Under the pieces are notes generated by a model that was not told the DNA's origin, did not search any database, and saw only the letters and a list, made by a program, of their open reading frames with translations. A stretch of DNA of 64,000 bases from Manihot esculenta (taxonomy: Eukaryota; Streptophyta; Magnoliopsida; Malpighiales; Euphorbiaceae): assembly GCF_001659605.2 (NCBI RefSeq), contig NC_035169.2:17732263-17796262 (forward strand), written 5' to 3'. This document shows positions 8,677-19,816 of this stretch, in pieces. Both the position numbers and the translations under genes were made by a program. The stretch's first letter is position 1; each line of letters starts with the position of its first letter.

Positions 8677-11385
8677 GGAAAGTTGCCATCCCAAACTGAG
8701 GCAAATCCCAAACAAAATGTAAGTGCCATTACTTTGAGAAGTGGGAAAGAGCTTCAAGATACAAGATATGAGGAGGAAAAGCAAGTCGAACCAAAGTCTG
8801 CACCATCTGAAACACTTGCACAAGAGCCAAGGCAATCCGAAGCCTCTTCATCACACTCTGCACCACCTCCTGCGCAAAAAGCTGATCCAAAGGTAAGTTT
8901 TCACATTCCACCTCCCTTTCCAAAAAGATTTGAAAGAACTCAAATAGAAAAAGAAGAAAAGGAGATCCTTGAGACTTTCAAAAAAGTGGAAATCAACATA
9001 CCACTGCTAGACGCTGTCAAGCAGATTCCTAGATATGCAAAATTTCTGAAGGAACTCTGCACAAATAGAAGAAAGCTTGCTGAAAGAGAAAAAGTAAGTG
9101 TAGGTGAGGTAGTTACTGCTGTTATTAAAAGAGAACTCCCCACCAAATGCAAGGACAAAGGTATGTTCGCTATCTCTTGTAAGATTGGGAATGTTGGTAT
9201 CAAGAAAGCCATGTGTGATCTTGGTGCATCCATTAATGTCATGCCTCTCTCCATCTATAAATCTCTCAATGCATGTGCACTAAAAGAAACAAAAGTTGTA
9301 ATACAATTGGCTGATAGATTTGTGGTATACCCCATAGGTGTCCTAGAGGATGTGTTAGTCCAAGTAGATGAACTTGTCTTTCCTGCTGATTTTTATGTGA
9401 TTGATACTAAGGAAGATAATTGCAATACTAGTTCTGACATTCTTCTTGGACGTCCTTTCTTGAGTACTGCTAGAACTAAAATTGATGTGCATGATGGTAC
9501 CCTTACCATGGAATTTGAAGGGGAAGTCATTAAGTACAATGTCTATGATGCCATGAAATATCCACATGATATGTCCCCAGTTTATGGTCTTGATATTATT
9601 GATTGTTTGAGCCAAGATGTGTTTAATGAAAATCAAGATTCTGTTTTAGATGATGATCTTTGCAGGATTGAAACCCAGAAACTCAAAGAAACAATCTGCA
9701 GCATTCAGCAGATAGAGGTTGCACAGACAGAAGACATTCGGCCGCCGAACATAGCCCACCTTCGGCCGCCGAACCCTACTGCCCCTCAGGAACCAGACTC
9801 TATCGCACCACTTCAGGAAAACATTGTGCAGAAAGAAGACATTCTTCGGCTGCCGAACATCTTTCGGCCGCCGAACCCCACTGACTTGCGGAAGCCAAAT
9901 CCGTCGCTACAGCTCACTCCGCAAACTGAAGGAATTCGACCGCCGAATGCAGAACCTTTTCGGCCGTCGAACCTCGCCCAGCAGGCTCCATCGCAAGCAA
10001 GCTCCTCCGAACCTCCTTTGCAACACTCTCCTGAATTTGAAGAATCCAAGGAAGACCTACTTGCACAAATCTTCCTTGCTCAAACTGATGAACCATGGTA
10101 CGCAGACATGGTAAACTACTTGGCCACAGGTAACTTGCCCTCTGACATGCCTAGGCACACTAAAGATAAAATAAAAAAAGATGCCAAATACTATGTTTGG
10201 GATGAACCGTATTTGTGGAAACATTGTGCTGACCAAATGATAAGGAGATGCATTTCTGATCAAGAAATAGCCTCTGTACTTACTTTTTGTCATTCATATA
10301 GTTGTGGAGGACACTTCGGTCCAAGGAAAACCGCTCATAAGATACTTGAAAGTGGCCTATTTTGGCCCACCATGTTTCGAGATGCTTTTCTGTTTTGCAG
10401 GACATGTGCTAGGTGTCAACAGACTGGAAATCTGAGCAAAAGAAATCAAATGCCACAAAACCCCATCATGGTCTATGAGGTATTTGATGTTTGGGGCATA
10501 GACTTCATGGGACCATTCCCACCATCCTTTGGATACACTTATATCATCCTTGCAGTGGATTATGTATCCAAGTGGGTGGAGGCTAGAGCAACTAAGACTG
10601 ATGATGCCAAGGCAGTGGTAGACTTTATGAAGACCAACATCTTTGCCAGACATGGAGTACCAAAAGCAATCATCAGTGATAGAGGGACCCATTTTTGCAA
10701 AAGGGTAGTGGAAAGCCTTCTCTGAAAACACAATGTGATCCATAGAACATCCACAGCCTACCACCCTCAGACGAATGGATAAGCTGAAGTGTCCAACAGA
10801 GAAATCAAAGCCATCCTTGAAAAGACAGTTTCTCCCAACCGAAAGGATTGGAGCTTAAGATTAGAGGATGCCTTATGGGCCTACAGAACTACCTACAAGA
10901 CCCCCATAGGTATGTCTCCTTATAGACTTGTCTATGGGAAAGCTTGTCACCTTCCAGTTGAGCTTGAGCACAAGGCGTATTGGGCTGTAAAGAATTGCAA
11001 CATGGACCTCAAGGAAGCTGGCCACCATCGCAAGTTGCAACTGCAAGAGCTTGAGGAAATAAGACGAGATGCATATGAGAACTCTTGGAACTACAAAGCA
11101 AAGACCAAAGCCTCCCATGACAATCATCTTTCAAGAAAACAATTTGAGGTTGGTGATAAAGTCTTACTCTTTGACTCTCGTCTGAAACTGTTCCCAGGAA
11201 AGCTACGGTCTAGGTGGATTGGACCATTCATTGTAGAACATGCCTACCCACATGGAGCTGTAGACATCCGAAGCATAGAAACTGAAAAAATCTTCAAGGT
11301 GAATGGACACCGTCTGAAACCATACTTTGAAGGGTTCGCAGTACAAGTGGTGGAAGAAATTCCACTACAACATCCTTTTGCCTAG
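8677..11385 (+). pseudogene. Element A pol: protease fused to integrase, RT and RNase H deleted
   Basis: The frame continues in phase with gag. A linker with NVSAITLRSGKEL is followed by an aspartic protease (about 9160-9640) with MCDLGASINVMPL and DILLGRPFLSTARTKID. Then comes a low-complexity linker with RPPN repeats (9735-9970). Integrase follows from about 10080: a zinc-binding HHCC region (HSYSCGGHF, CRTCARCQQ), then the catalytic core with GIDFMGPF, ISDRGTHF and the Glu in AEVSNREIK, and a C-terminal region to the TAG at 11383. Stops interrupt integrase at 10723-10725 (TGA) and 10780-10782 (TAA). No RT or RNase H motifs occur between protease and integrase. Confidence 0.88.
9735..9975 (+). 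repeat. In-frame RPPN-coding palindrome repeats in element A pol
   Basis: Exact TTCGGC-N-GCCGAA copies are at 9737-9749, 9761-9773, 9845-9857 and 9863-9875, with degenerate copies near 9935 and 9958. All are read in the same phase, giving repeated RPPN or RLPN peptides in a Pro-rich linker between protease and integrase. The equivalent linker in element B has none. Confidence 0.9.
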
Positions 11386-12451
11386 AGGATCCTGCCATGC
11401 ACACCACACCCCAGGGAAGTACTCAGTTCCTTTTGTTCTCTTCTCTTTTCTTCCCCTCTCCTCTTCTCTTTTCTTTTACATTGAGGACAATGCATGATTT
11501 AAGTGTGGGGGTGCATATCTCTTCTTCATTCTTCTTTCTTCTTCTCCCTTTTCTTTTCTTTCTTCTTCTTCTCTTCTCTTCTTCTACGATTTCTCATGCT
11601 TTCAGATTGCAAAATTTTTTCTTTTTCCTTTCAGTTTTGCATTCCTTTCAGTTAATTAGCCACAGTTGAATTTTAATTTGTTTATGCTTTCAATAAAACA
11701 CACACAACCACAACCTTCTTCTTCTTTTTGTTTTGCTCTACTCGAACTGATGAACTATGTTGGATGAGTTTTTCTTTCCATGACCCCATTGATGTGATAA
11801 CTCTTTAAACTTATGTTGAATCAATTGCAGTGAGTTGTATTCATGTTTGAGAATTGCCTTTTGAATTGAATCTTTGAGTTTGCCATGGTGAAAAATATAT
11901 TGATGACCCTCAATTGATTGAGAATAAATTAAAGTTGTGTGAATGAACTTAACATGACTTGCTTTAGCAATTGATGTTGATTTGCCCAAATCATTGAGAG
12001 AAAGAAAATTCAGCAAAGGCAAAGACCTCAAAAGCACAAATTCAAAAATTGTTCCAATGGTCAAAAGACTATGAACAAGGCTAGTAGCCACTTGGATAGG
12101 TGACCAACTAAAAAATATAAACCATGACATCAAAAATAGGTTGGTGACCTTTCCAAGCAAGATCTAAAGTGCAAAATCCTGAATAAAGTACTTCAAGGTA
12201 AGGGCAAGTCAATCCAAAAGTTAGAAAAAGTCTTAACAAATTAATGTGCATGTCTCTCTTGAGGAAAACAAATCCTAGCCATGGTAAGCAAAGGGAAACA
12301 AGGAAAGGGGGTAAGTAATCTTCATGCATATATTCTTCACTATAATGCTTCAAAATAGGTGTCTAGAGTATGAGCCTAAGTGGTAATAAGGATCTAGAGC
12401 AAAGAGAACTTATTTGACTATGTTTATTTGCTTGAGGACAAGCAAAAAGCT
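11386..12451 (+). other. 3' noncoding region of element A
   Basis: It starts with a 240-bp pyrimidine-rich tract (11410-11640, C/T runs) containing GAGGACAATGCATGATTTAAGTGTGGGGG-type text split by other bases. About 800 bp follow without a conserved frame. Short open frames here are not conserved in B. The stretch GAGGACAAGCAAAAAGC near 12434-12450 leads into the polypurine tract. Confidence 0.6.
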
Positions 12452-12466
12452 AAGTGTGGGGGTATT
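12452..12466 (+). other. Polypurine tract of element A
   Basis: AAGTGTGGGGGTATT lies directly before the TG start of the 3' LTR. A related purine tract is in B at 14273-14286. Confidence 0.8.
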
Positions 12467-14258
12467 TGATAGAGCATATTTTAGTCCATATTTTCATGAT
12501 CTTATTGATGTTTATTTGCACCTATTCTATCTAATTTTGTGGTTTTAATCATGTTTTGCAAATATTAGGTGTGAAGAAACAAATTGGAGAAAATGCTCTT
12601 AAAAATGCCAAAAGAAGCCAAAACTAAGAAAGCAACCTTCGGAAGCTACTTTCGGAAGCCAAAAATCAGTCACCTTCGGCGGCAACCTTCGGCGGCCGAA
12701 AGAGGACTCCAGAGATGAAAGTCGACCACCTTCGGCGGCACCTTCGGCCGCCGAACCTTGCGTCCAGAGCCGAAAGTCCAGCCTCCGAAACTCATTTTAG
12801 GCGGCCGAATCTTCCTCTCAATGCACTCTTTCCTTATTCAAGAAGCCATATCCCAAGTTGCCATATTTGAGGAGCCAAACAAGGGAAGTATTTTGAGATC
12901 CAAATCTTCAAGATTCATATTCAAATATTGGATTTCAAGATCAAGCTATTTAAGGAAGTCAAATCCAAAGATCACATGTTTCCCACTTAGTGTCATGCAC
13001 ATTCAAAATTCAAAAGGAGGCTCCACCTTTCTTATTAGTGCATGGGCAGCCTCTTAACTCTTTAGGCAACATCTTGAAGACCTTGGGCAGCAATTAAAAA
13101 GACCAAAGAGCCCCCACTTGCCTCCCAACACATGCATCTCGTTTTTGCCTTCACCCATGCACAAAGAAGGCACATATGGGACCAAGGGCACTTTGGACAG
13201 CCTCTAAAAGACTCATGGACAGCCACCAAACCCTAAGGAGCCTCTCAAGATCTATTTAAAGGCTTGGCTTCAAGAAGACAAGAAGACAGATTTTTGGTTC
13301 CACCACTTCTCCAAGAATCGGCAGCCTCTCCAAGGCTCTCTCTCCACCTTAGTTCTTCTTCTTCTTTCTTCTTTTCTTTTATTTTCAGTTTTGGTTCAAC
13401 CATGAGTGGCTGAAAACCTTCTTTCTAGTTGAAGTTTGGTTGAAACTAAGGTTGTTTAAAGGGTTGTAGATCTGAACAGAAACTTTTGTCTTTGATTTTA
13501 TTCAATATTCATGCAATTGATGCTTAATTCTAAGATTGCTTTGTTGTTTTGATCAAATTGGCCACTTGACTCTTAATTGCAAAGTTAATTGATTGTTGGA
13601 TTAGGATATTTGTTAGTCCGTAATTGCTGGAAATATTCTGTCCATAGAACACTTGGTGTAAAAACCCAAGAAATTGTATGATCTAGCAACATCTCATGCG
13701 TTTGAGTAGCTATGGTTTGGATCTCTCTTGATCTTCATGCAATTGGCAATTGTTTTGATGCCTTTGGCCCAAGGACGTTTCTTGACAATTTGTTGATTAG
13801 TAATTGGTTAGAGGACGTTCCCTAATCAGTTTGTTCATAAGGAAAGACATGGTGGTGAGAAGCGTCTTCCACCCCCATAACCAACCTATTGAATCAATCA
13901 AGATAACCATGTTTCAATGATCAACCCAAACAACCAAAGTGGATCCATATCTTCAACTAGACTTTTCTCATATTGATTTCTTGTTTTATTTTGATTACTT
14001 GCTGTTTTAATTGCTTTTAATAGTTTTTAAATAAATCAATCTCAAAACCCCCCCTTTTTACTTTCCTTGCACTTGTTTCTATTTCTCTTTGATTACTTGC
14101 TTTCACTTGTGCTTTTAATTAGTTCTATTGGTCTTGATTGAGATAAATAAATAGGTAATCAATTCTCTGTGGATACGATCCTTCACCACTATCTGCAGTT
14201 GTAAATTGTAGGTAACCAAGAAGGTTATTTTTGACCGGCTTCGACAACCGCACTGTCA
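12467..14258 (+). repeat. 3' LTR of element A
   Basis: It runs from TGATAGAGCATA to CACTGTCA, 1792 bp, and is nearly identical to 5486-7273. Visible differences include transitions at CpG-containing palindromes and a 6-bp insertion near 13260. Exact palindromes are at 12688-12700 and 12743-12755. Confidence 0.92.
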
Positions 14259-14263
14259 ATTAT
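14259..14263. repeat. Target-site duplication of element A, right copy
   Basis: ATTAT, matching 5481-5485. Confidence 0.85.
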
Positions 14264-14272
14264 GCTCTATCA
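14259..14272 (-). repeat. 3' LTR of element B, first 14 bp
   Basis: The minus strand reads TGATAGAGCATAAT. Element A is inserted directly after these bases and duplicated ATTAT. The rest of this LTR starts at 5485. Confidence 0.85.
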
Positions 14273-14286
14273 AATACCCCCACACC
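14273..14286 (-). other. Polypurine tract of element B
   Basis: The minus strand reads GGTGTGGGGGTATT immediately before the TGATAGAGC start of the B 3' LTR. It is nearly identical to the tract of element A. Confidence 0.75.
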
Positions 14287-14839
14287 TAGCCTTTTGCTTG
14301 TCCTTAAGCAAATAAACTTAGTCAAACAAGCTCTCTTTGCTACTTGATCCTTATTGCCACTTAAGATCTTACTCTAGACCCCTATTTTGAAGCATTGCAA
14401 TGAAGAATATATGCATCAAGGTTACTCACCTTCTTTCCTTGTCTCCCTTTACTTACCATGGCTAGGATTTGTTTTCCTCAAGAGAGAGATTACACATGTA
14501 CATATTATTTATTCAACTAAGACTCTTTCTAGCTTTCAGAGTGATTTGGCCTTACCTTGAAATACTTTATTCAGCCTTTTGCACTTTAATCTTGCTTGAA
14601 AAAGTCACCAACCTTTTGACGTGAAGGTACATATTTGTGATACCCACCCCCAGTTACTCAGTTGGTCACCTGTCCAAGTGGCTACTAGCTCTGTCCATAG
14701 TCTTTCAACCATTGGAATAGTTTTCTATTTGTGCTCATGAAGTCTAGGCCATTGCCGAATTTCTTTAATCAATGCATTGGGCAAATCAACACCAATTGCT
14801 AAAACAAGTCATGTTAAGTTCATTCACACATCTTTCAAT
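14287..14839 (-). other. 3' noncoding region of element B
   Basis: This stretch is homologous to the part of element A between integrase and the polypurine tract (about 11740-12450). Both share segments such as the one around TTGCTTGTCCT (element strand AGGACAAGCAA) close to the tract. No conserved coding frame is seen. Confidence 0.6.
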
Positions 14840-17200
14840 TTATTCTCTCCTGTAGAATCCTATATGACCAAGGAAAGAGCGAATTTCTTTAGCATTTGTA
14901 GAATAAGGCAGATTTTTTATTGTGTCTACCTTGGCTTTTTCCATTTCAATACCTTTAGCTGAAAAAACATGCCCTAAGACCATATCTTGGTTAACCATAA
15001 AGTGACATTTTTCATAATTAAGTACAAGATTAGATTCAAGGCATCTCTGTAGTATCTTTTCAAGATTGGCAAGGCGTTCTTCGAAGGAGTCACCATGCAT
15101 TGTGAAGTCATCCATGAAGACTTCAATGGTTTTCCCCCCACATAGTTAGAGAATATGCTCATCATGCATCGCTGGAAGGTAGCAGGTGCATTGTAGAGTC
15201 CAAATGGCATTCTTCTAAATGCAAAGGTGCCAAAAGGACAAGTGAAGGTGGTCTTCTCTTGGTCTTCTGGAGCTACTGAAATTTGATAGAAACCTGAAAA
15301 ACTATCAAGACAACAATAGTGAGACTTACCTGCGAGCCTTTCCAGCATCTGATCAATGAAAGGTAGAGGGAAGTGATCTTTCTGTGTTACTGCATTTAGC
15401 TTCCTATAATCTATGCATACTCTCCACCCATTCTGAACTCTAGTTGGAACAAGTTCTCCTTCAGTATTTGGAACAATGGTGATCCCAGTTTTCTTTGGGA
15501 CTACATGTACAGGACTTACCCATTTGCTATCAGAGATTGGATAGATGATACCTGCATCCAGAAGCTTGACTATCTCCTTTTTCACCACCTCCATCATAGG
15601 AGGATTTAGCCTTCTTTGAGCATCTCTGACTGGCTTGCATTCTTCCTCCATGTGTATTTTATGCATGCATGTGGCAGGGGAGATGCCTTTTATGTCATCT
15701 ATGGTCCATCATATGGCTCCCTTGTGCTTTCTCAGTACTTTTAGGAGGCTTTCTTCTTCCTGCTGGCTTAATTGATTTGACACTATCACTGGATGTGTCT
15801 TTTTAGCTCCCAAGTACACATATTTCAAGTGGTCTGGAAGAGGCTTCAGATCTGGTTCTGAAATTTTTTGACTTGTATTCTGCTACTTGGGGGAGCAAGT
15901 GTCTGTCTGAGTGGGGTGTCTGGCTGAACTGGTTTCAGCTTTCTCCTTCTGCGCAAGACCTGTCTGCGTTGGAGAGCTGGGAGAGCTGATTTGTGATCCA
16001 GACTGAAGTGGCGTCTCGGCTTCCTGCGATCCAAGCTAAAGAGTGGCTTTCAGTTCCTGTTCTCCTTGCGTTTGGATACAACTTACCTGTTGAATGCTAC
16101 AGACTGTTTCTTTCAGTTCTGGCTCTTTCTGGCTCTCTTCCCTACAAAGGTCATGGTTTAATATATCGTCTTGATTCATATCAAAAACTTCCTGGCTCAA
16201 GCAATCAATAATATCAAGACCATAAATAGGGGACATGTCATGGGGATATTTCATAGCATCATAAACATTAAACCTTATTACATCCCCTTCAAATTCCATA
16301 GTTGATGTGCCATCATGCACATCTATCTTAGTTCTGGCTGTGCTTAAGAAAGGTCGTCTAAGAAGGATATCTGAAGAAGTATTACAGTTGTCTTGCTTTG
16401 TATCAATCACATAAATGTTTGCTGGAAAGACAAGTTCATCCACTTGCACTAGAACATCTTCTAGAACTCCTTTTGGATACACCACAGATCTGTCAGCCAA
16501 TTGAATTACTACTCTTGTGTCTTTCAGTGCACCTGCATTCAAAGAATTATAAATAGCAAGAGGCATAACATTAATGGATGCACCAAGATCACACATGGCT
16601 TTCTTTATCCCAACATTGCCAATTTTGCAAGAAATAGCAAACATTCCTTTATCTTTGCATTTGGTTGGGAGTTCTCTTTTAATAACAGCAGTAACAACCT
16701 CACCTACACTTACCTTTTCTCTCTCAGCAAGCTTTCTTCTGTTGGTACGATAGTTCTTTCAGAAATTTGGCGTACCTAGAAATCTGCTTAACAGCATCTA
16801 GCAAAGGTATGTTGATTTTCACTTTCCTGAAGGTCTCAAGAATTTCCTTTTCTTCTTTTTCTTTTTGTGTCCTTTCAAATCTTTTTGGAAAAGGAGGAGG
16901 AATTTTGAAACTTACCTGTTGACTTGCACTTGGCTGTTGAACCGGTTTGGCTTGCTCATGCGGCTTGGAGAGGTGGTGCGCCGGTTGGTTTTCTGAAACA
17001 CTTTGTTCTTGCGCCCTTGGCTTTTCTTCCTCAGATTTGGTATCTCGAAGCTCTTTCTCACTTCTTAATGTGATAGCACTGACATTCTATCTAGGATTAG
17101 TTTCAGTTTGGGAAGGCAGCTTACCTTAGGATTCAGACATGCTTATAGATATAGCCATCTGTCCCACCTATTATTGGAGAGCTTGTACAGAGTTTGCCAA
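14840..17200 (-). pseudogene. Element B pol remnant: protease and reverse transcriptase
   Basis: Read on the minus strand, after a stop codon at the gag/pol border (17126-17128) comes a linker with NVSAITLRS. Then comes an aspartic protease (16036-16644) with the active-site segment CDLGASINVMPL and LLRRPFLSTARTKID. A stop-containing linker leads into RT (14974-15666) with VCIDYRKLNAVTQKDHFPLP and FRRMPFGLYNAPATFQRCM. The catalytic MDDF segment (15100-15115) is in another frame because of a shift near the C-run at 15133-15140. RT ends at the EIRSFLGHIGFYRR segment. RNase H and integrase are absent, and the 3' noncoding region follows directly. Confidence 0.82.
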
Positions 17201-17216
17201 TGTCTCTATCATTTTC

Positions 17217-18179
17217 TCAAGCTGCTGGTTGGAATGTACTTACCTCATTGGCTCCTCTTTGCAGTTGTTTTTCTTCTCCATATTGCCTAGATGAGGCTGC
17301 AAGTGTTGAGATCAACTCTCTCATCTCCCTAAGTGTCTTATCTGCAATGGAACCTCCACATGCCACATCAATAAATCTCCTTTCAGATGGTAGCAAACCT
17401 CCATAGAATAATTCTATGAGTGACTTGTCTGAGATATCATATTGAGGACAACCTGTACACAATCTTTTGAACCTTTCACAATAGTCATATAAATCCTCAG
17501 ATTGTTTTTGCCTAATGCTACTGATCTCTCTTCTTATGCCAATGGCTTTAGAAGTTGGGAAGTATTTATTCAAAAAAGCTATTACCATATCATCCCAAGA
17601 AGTGATAGATCTAGGTGGTAAATAAAACAACCAATCTTTAGCATAATCATCAAGCAAAAATGGAAAAGCTTTCAATTTAACATGTCCTTCAATTATGCCT
17701 TGCGGCCTCATGAATGAACAGACAATGTTAAATTCTTTCAAGTGCTTGTGTGGATTTTCATTCTCTAAACCTCTAAATTTAGGGAGTAGATGAATCAAAC
17801 CTGTTTTCAGTTCAAAGGAAACTGTCAGAGGTGGATAAGTGATGCAAAGAGGTGCTTGATCACCAATAGGTACTGCTAATTCTCTCATGGTTCTTTCTCT
17901 TTGCACTGGGGCCCTCATGGCTCGATTTTCTTGTATTATTTCATTACGGACAGCATGTTCATTATGGACAGCAGGTTGTGCCATGTTTTCAGCCATTTTC
18001 GTGGCTTGGTGGTGTGATTCAGATGATTCAGAAGGTGGATCTGCTATTTGGTGTGCTTCCTGCGCAGATTCGGCTTCAGCTGTCTCCCAAAGCCGAGATG
18101 CTTGCTTTCCTAATCTCCTGATTGTGCGCTCAATTTCTGGATCGTAAGATAGAGTCTCCTTGTGTCTAGATCTAGTCAT
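17217..18179 (-). pseudogene. Element B gag (capsid part)
   Basis: A 320-residue open frame starts MTRSRHKETLSYDPEIERT and contains the retrotransposon Gag core (about residues 110-260) with FLLDDYAKDWLFYLPPRSI and SEDLYDYCERFKRLC. It matches the Gag of element A over its full length. The frame ends at a TGA where A continues into a CX2CX4HX4C zinc knuckle. B has a deletion of a few hundred bases there, so nucleocapsid is lost. Confidence 0.82.
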
Positions 18180-18207
18180 GAAAGAAAAATAAACAAGTTA
18201 AATCAAT

Positions 18208-18225
18208 TTCCCGGCAACGACGCCA
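18208..18225 (-). other. Primer-binding site of element B (tRNA-Asp type, mutated)
   Basis: The minus strand reads TGGCGTCGTTGCCGGGAA, 5 nt (AAAAT) after the LTR end. It differs at a few places from the tRNA-Asp(GTC)-type site TGGCGCCGTTGCCGGGGA that is intact in element A. Confidence 0.8.
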
Positions 18226-18230
18226 ATTTT

Positions 18231-19807
18231 TGACTCGCGGTTATTGAAGCCAGTCAAAAATAACCTTTCTGGTTATCAACAATCTTACAACTGTAGATAG
18301 TGGTGAAAGGATCAAATCCACAGGGAATTGAAAACTTACCTATCTCCCTTATCAAAACCAAAAGAATTAACTGAAAGCACAAAAACTGAAAGCAAAATAA
18401 AAATAAAGTGAGAGTAAAGTAAAAAGGAGGGGTTTGAGATTGATTTAGTTGAACTAATTAAGAAAGCAATAAAAGAAGCGAATAGTAAAAATAAAGAGAA
18501 ATCAATTATAAGAAAGCTCTAATTGAAGAATTGGATCCACTTCAGTTGTTGGGATTCATCATTGAAGCTTATGTTCTTTTGATTGATTCAATAGATTAGT
18601 TATGGAGATGGAAAACGCTTCTCACCACCATGTCTCTCCTTAATCATAAACCAATTAGGGAACGTCCTCTAATTGATCACTAATCAACAAGTTGCCAAGG
18701 AACGTCCTTGGGCCTTAGGCATCAAAACAACTGTCAATTGCATTAAGAAATAGAGAAATCTAATCCTAGCTACCCAAACGCATGGAGATGCTGCTAGATC
18801 ATGCAATTTCCTTAGTTTTTACACCAAGTGTTCTTGTGTTTGAACAATCTAAGCAATTACGGACTCAAAATTATTCAAACTAACAATATATTACCTTGCA
18901 ATCAAGAATCAAGTGGCCACATTGATCATAATAACAAAGCAATAATGCAATCAAGCATGAAACTGCATAAATATTGAATAAACCAAAGACAACAATGTAT
19001 GTTCAGATCTCACAATCCATAAAACAACTAAAGTTTCAACCAATCTTCAACTAGAATAAAAGGTTTCGGCCACTCATGGCTGAACCAAAACCAAAAAGAA
19101 AGAAAAGAAGAAGAGAAAGAAGGAGAAGGGAGAGCGGCAGCCTTTGTTGAAGAGTTGCGAAAGAAGTGTGTAGAAGAGGTGGCCGGTCCTTCAAGTGACC
19201 CTTTTATAGAGTCAAGGTGCTGCCCTAGGTCTTGCTTGCTGCCCAAGTTGAAGTCTTGGCTACCCATATGCTGCCCATGCCGCCCATATCTTGCATTAAT
19301 GAGGTGGAGCCTCTCTTTTGAATTTTGAAATTTGAATGTGCAAGATTTGAGGTAGCATGTGTGACTTCTTTGGCTTCTTTGACAAGCTGAATTTGAATTT
19401 CAAATCTGAATGTGCATCTTGAAGATGGCTTCTTAAATAAGGAAAATGATTCTTGAAGATCTTGAATTTCAAACTGCTCTTTTGACTGCACTTTCCTTAT
19501 TTGCCACTTTCCTTATTTAGCACTTTCCTTAATGAGCTGAATCTTGATTTTGAATTTTGAATTTTGAATTCTCTCAAGGATTTGAAATTTGAATTTCAAA
19601 TTGCTTTCCTTATTTGGCTCCTTTCAGTGGCACTTGGCATGCTTGCTCTCCTTTGCTCTATTTAAGGCAGTTTTAGGGGCATTTTCACCACATTGTCTCT
19701 TTACACCATTTTCTGCAAAATAAGATTAATATCACAAAATTAGGTAGAAATAATGTAAATTAACATCAATTATGTCATGATAAATTGGTCCAAATTATGC
19801 TTTATCA
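18231..19807 (-). repeat. 5' LTR of element B
   Basis: The LTR runs on the minus strand from TGATAAAGCATAA at 19807 to GCGAGTCA at 18231, about 1577 bp. It aligns along its length with the left LTR copy (1806-2813 and 4932-5485). It contains a TATAAAAG box and a hairpin with arms CAGCCA/TGGCTG shared with element A. It has none of the TTCGGC-N-GCCGAA palindromes seen in A. Confidence 0.88.
19201..19208 (-). promoter_or_regulatory. TATA box in element B 5' LTR
   Basis: The minus strand reads TATAAAAG, about 1 kb upstream of the LTR end. The same motif is kept at the matching place in the 3' LTR (2775-2782). Confidence 0.5.
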
Positions 19808-19816
19808 GGGGTTGAT
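19808..19816. repeat. Target-site duplication of element B, right copy
   Basis: GGGGTTGAT directly abuts the TG end of the B 5' LTR. It matches the left copy at 1792-1800 exactly. Nine bases is longer than the usual 5 bp for Ty3/gypsy elements. Confidence 0.75.

Larger units (their letters stand above)
5486..14258 (+). mobile_element. Athila-like Ty3/gypsy element A (complete, RT-deleted)
   Basis: An 8.8-kb element with two 1.79-kb LTRs, a PBS and a polypurine tract, flanked by the perfect TSD ATTAT (5481-5485 and 14259-14263). It is inserted 14 bp inside the 3' LTR of the related element B in opposite orientation. The internal region encodes Gag, a zinc knuckle, protease and integrase in a single frame broken by four stop codons. 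RT and RNase H are missing, so it could only move with help. The LTRs differ by few changes, mostly transitions, which suggests a fairly young insertion. Confidence 0.93.
1806..19807 (-). mobile_element. Athila-like Ty3/gypsy element B (interrupted, deleted)
   Basis: Outer Athila-like element on the minus strand. Its 5' LTR is at the right (18231-19807). The internal region is 14273-18230. Its 3' LTR is split into 14259-14272 and 1806-5485 by the insertion of element A. The span given includes A (5486-14258) and a solo LTR (2814-4926). B keeps gag, protease and most of RT but lacks the Gag zinc knuckle, RNase H and integrase. It is flanked by the 9-bp repeat GGGGTTGAT (1792-1800 and 19808-19816), but 5 extra bases, AAAAT on the element strand, lie between the left LTR end and the left copy. 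Confidence 0.88.

Noticed and set aside
11397..11669. 90-codon frame rich in Phe, Ser and Leu
   Set aside because: It comes from the pyrimidine-rich tract after integrase. The composition alone explains the open frame and apparent hydrophobicity.
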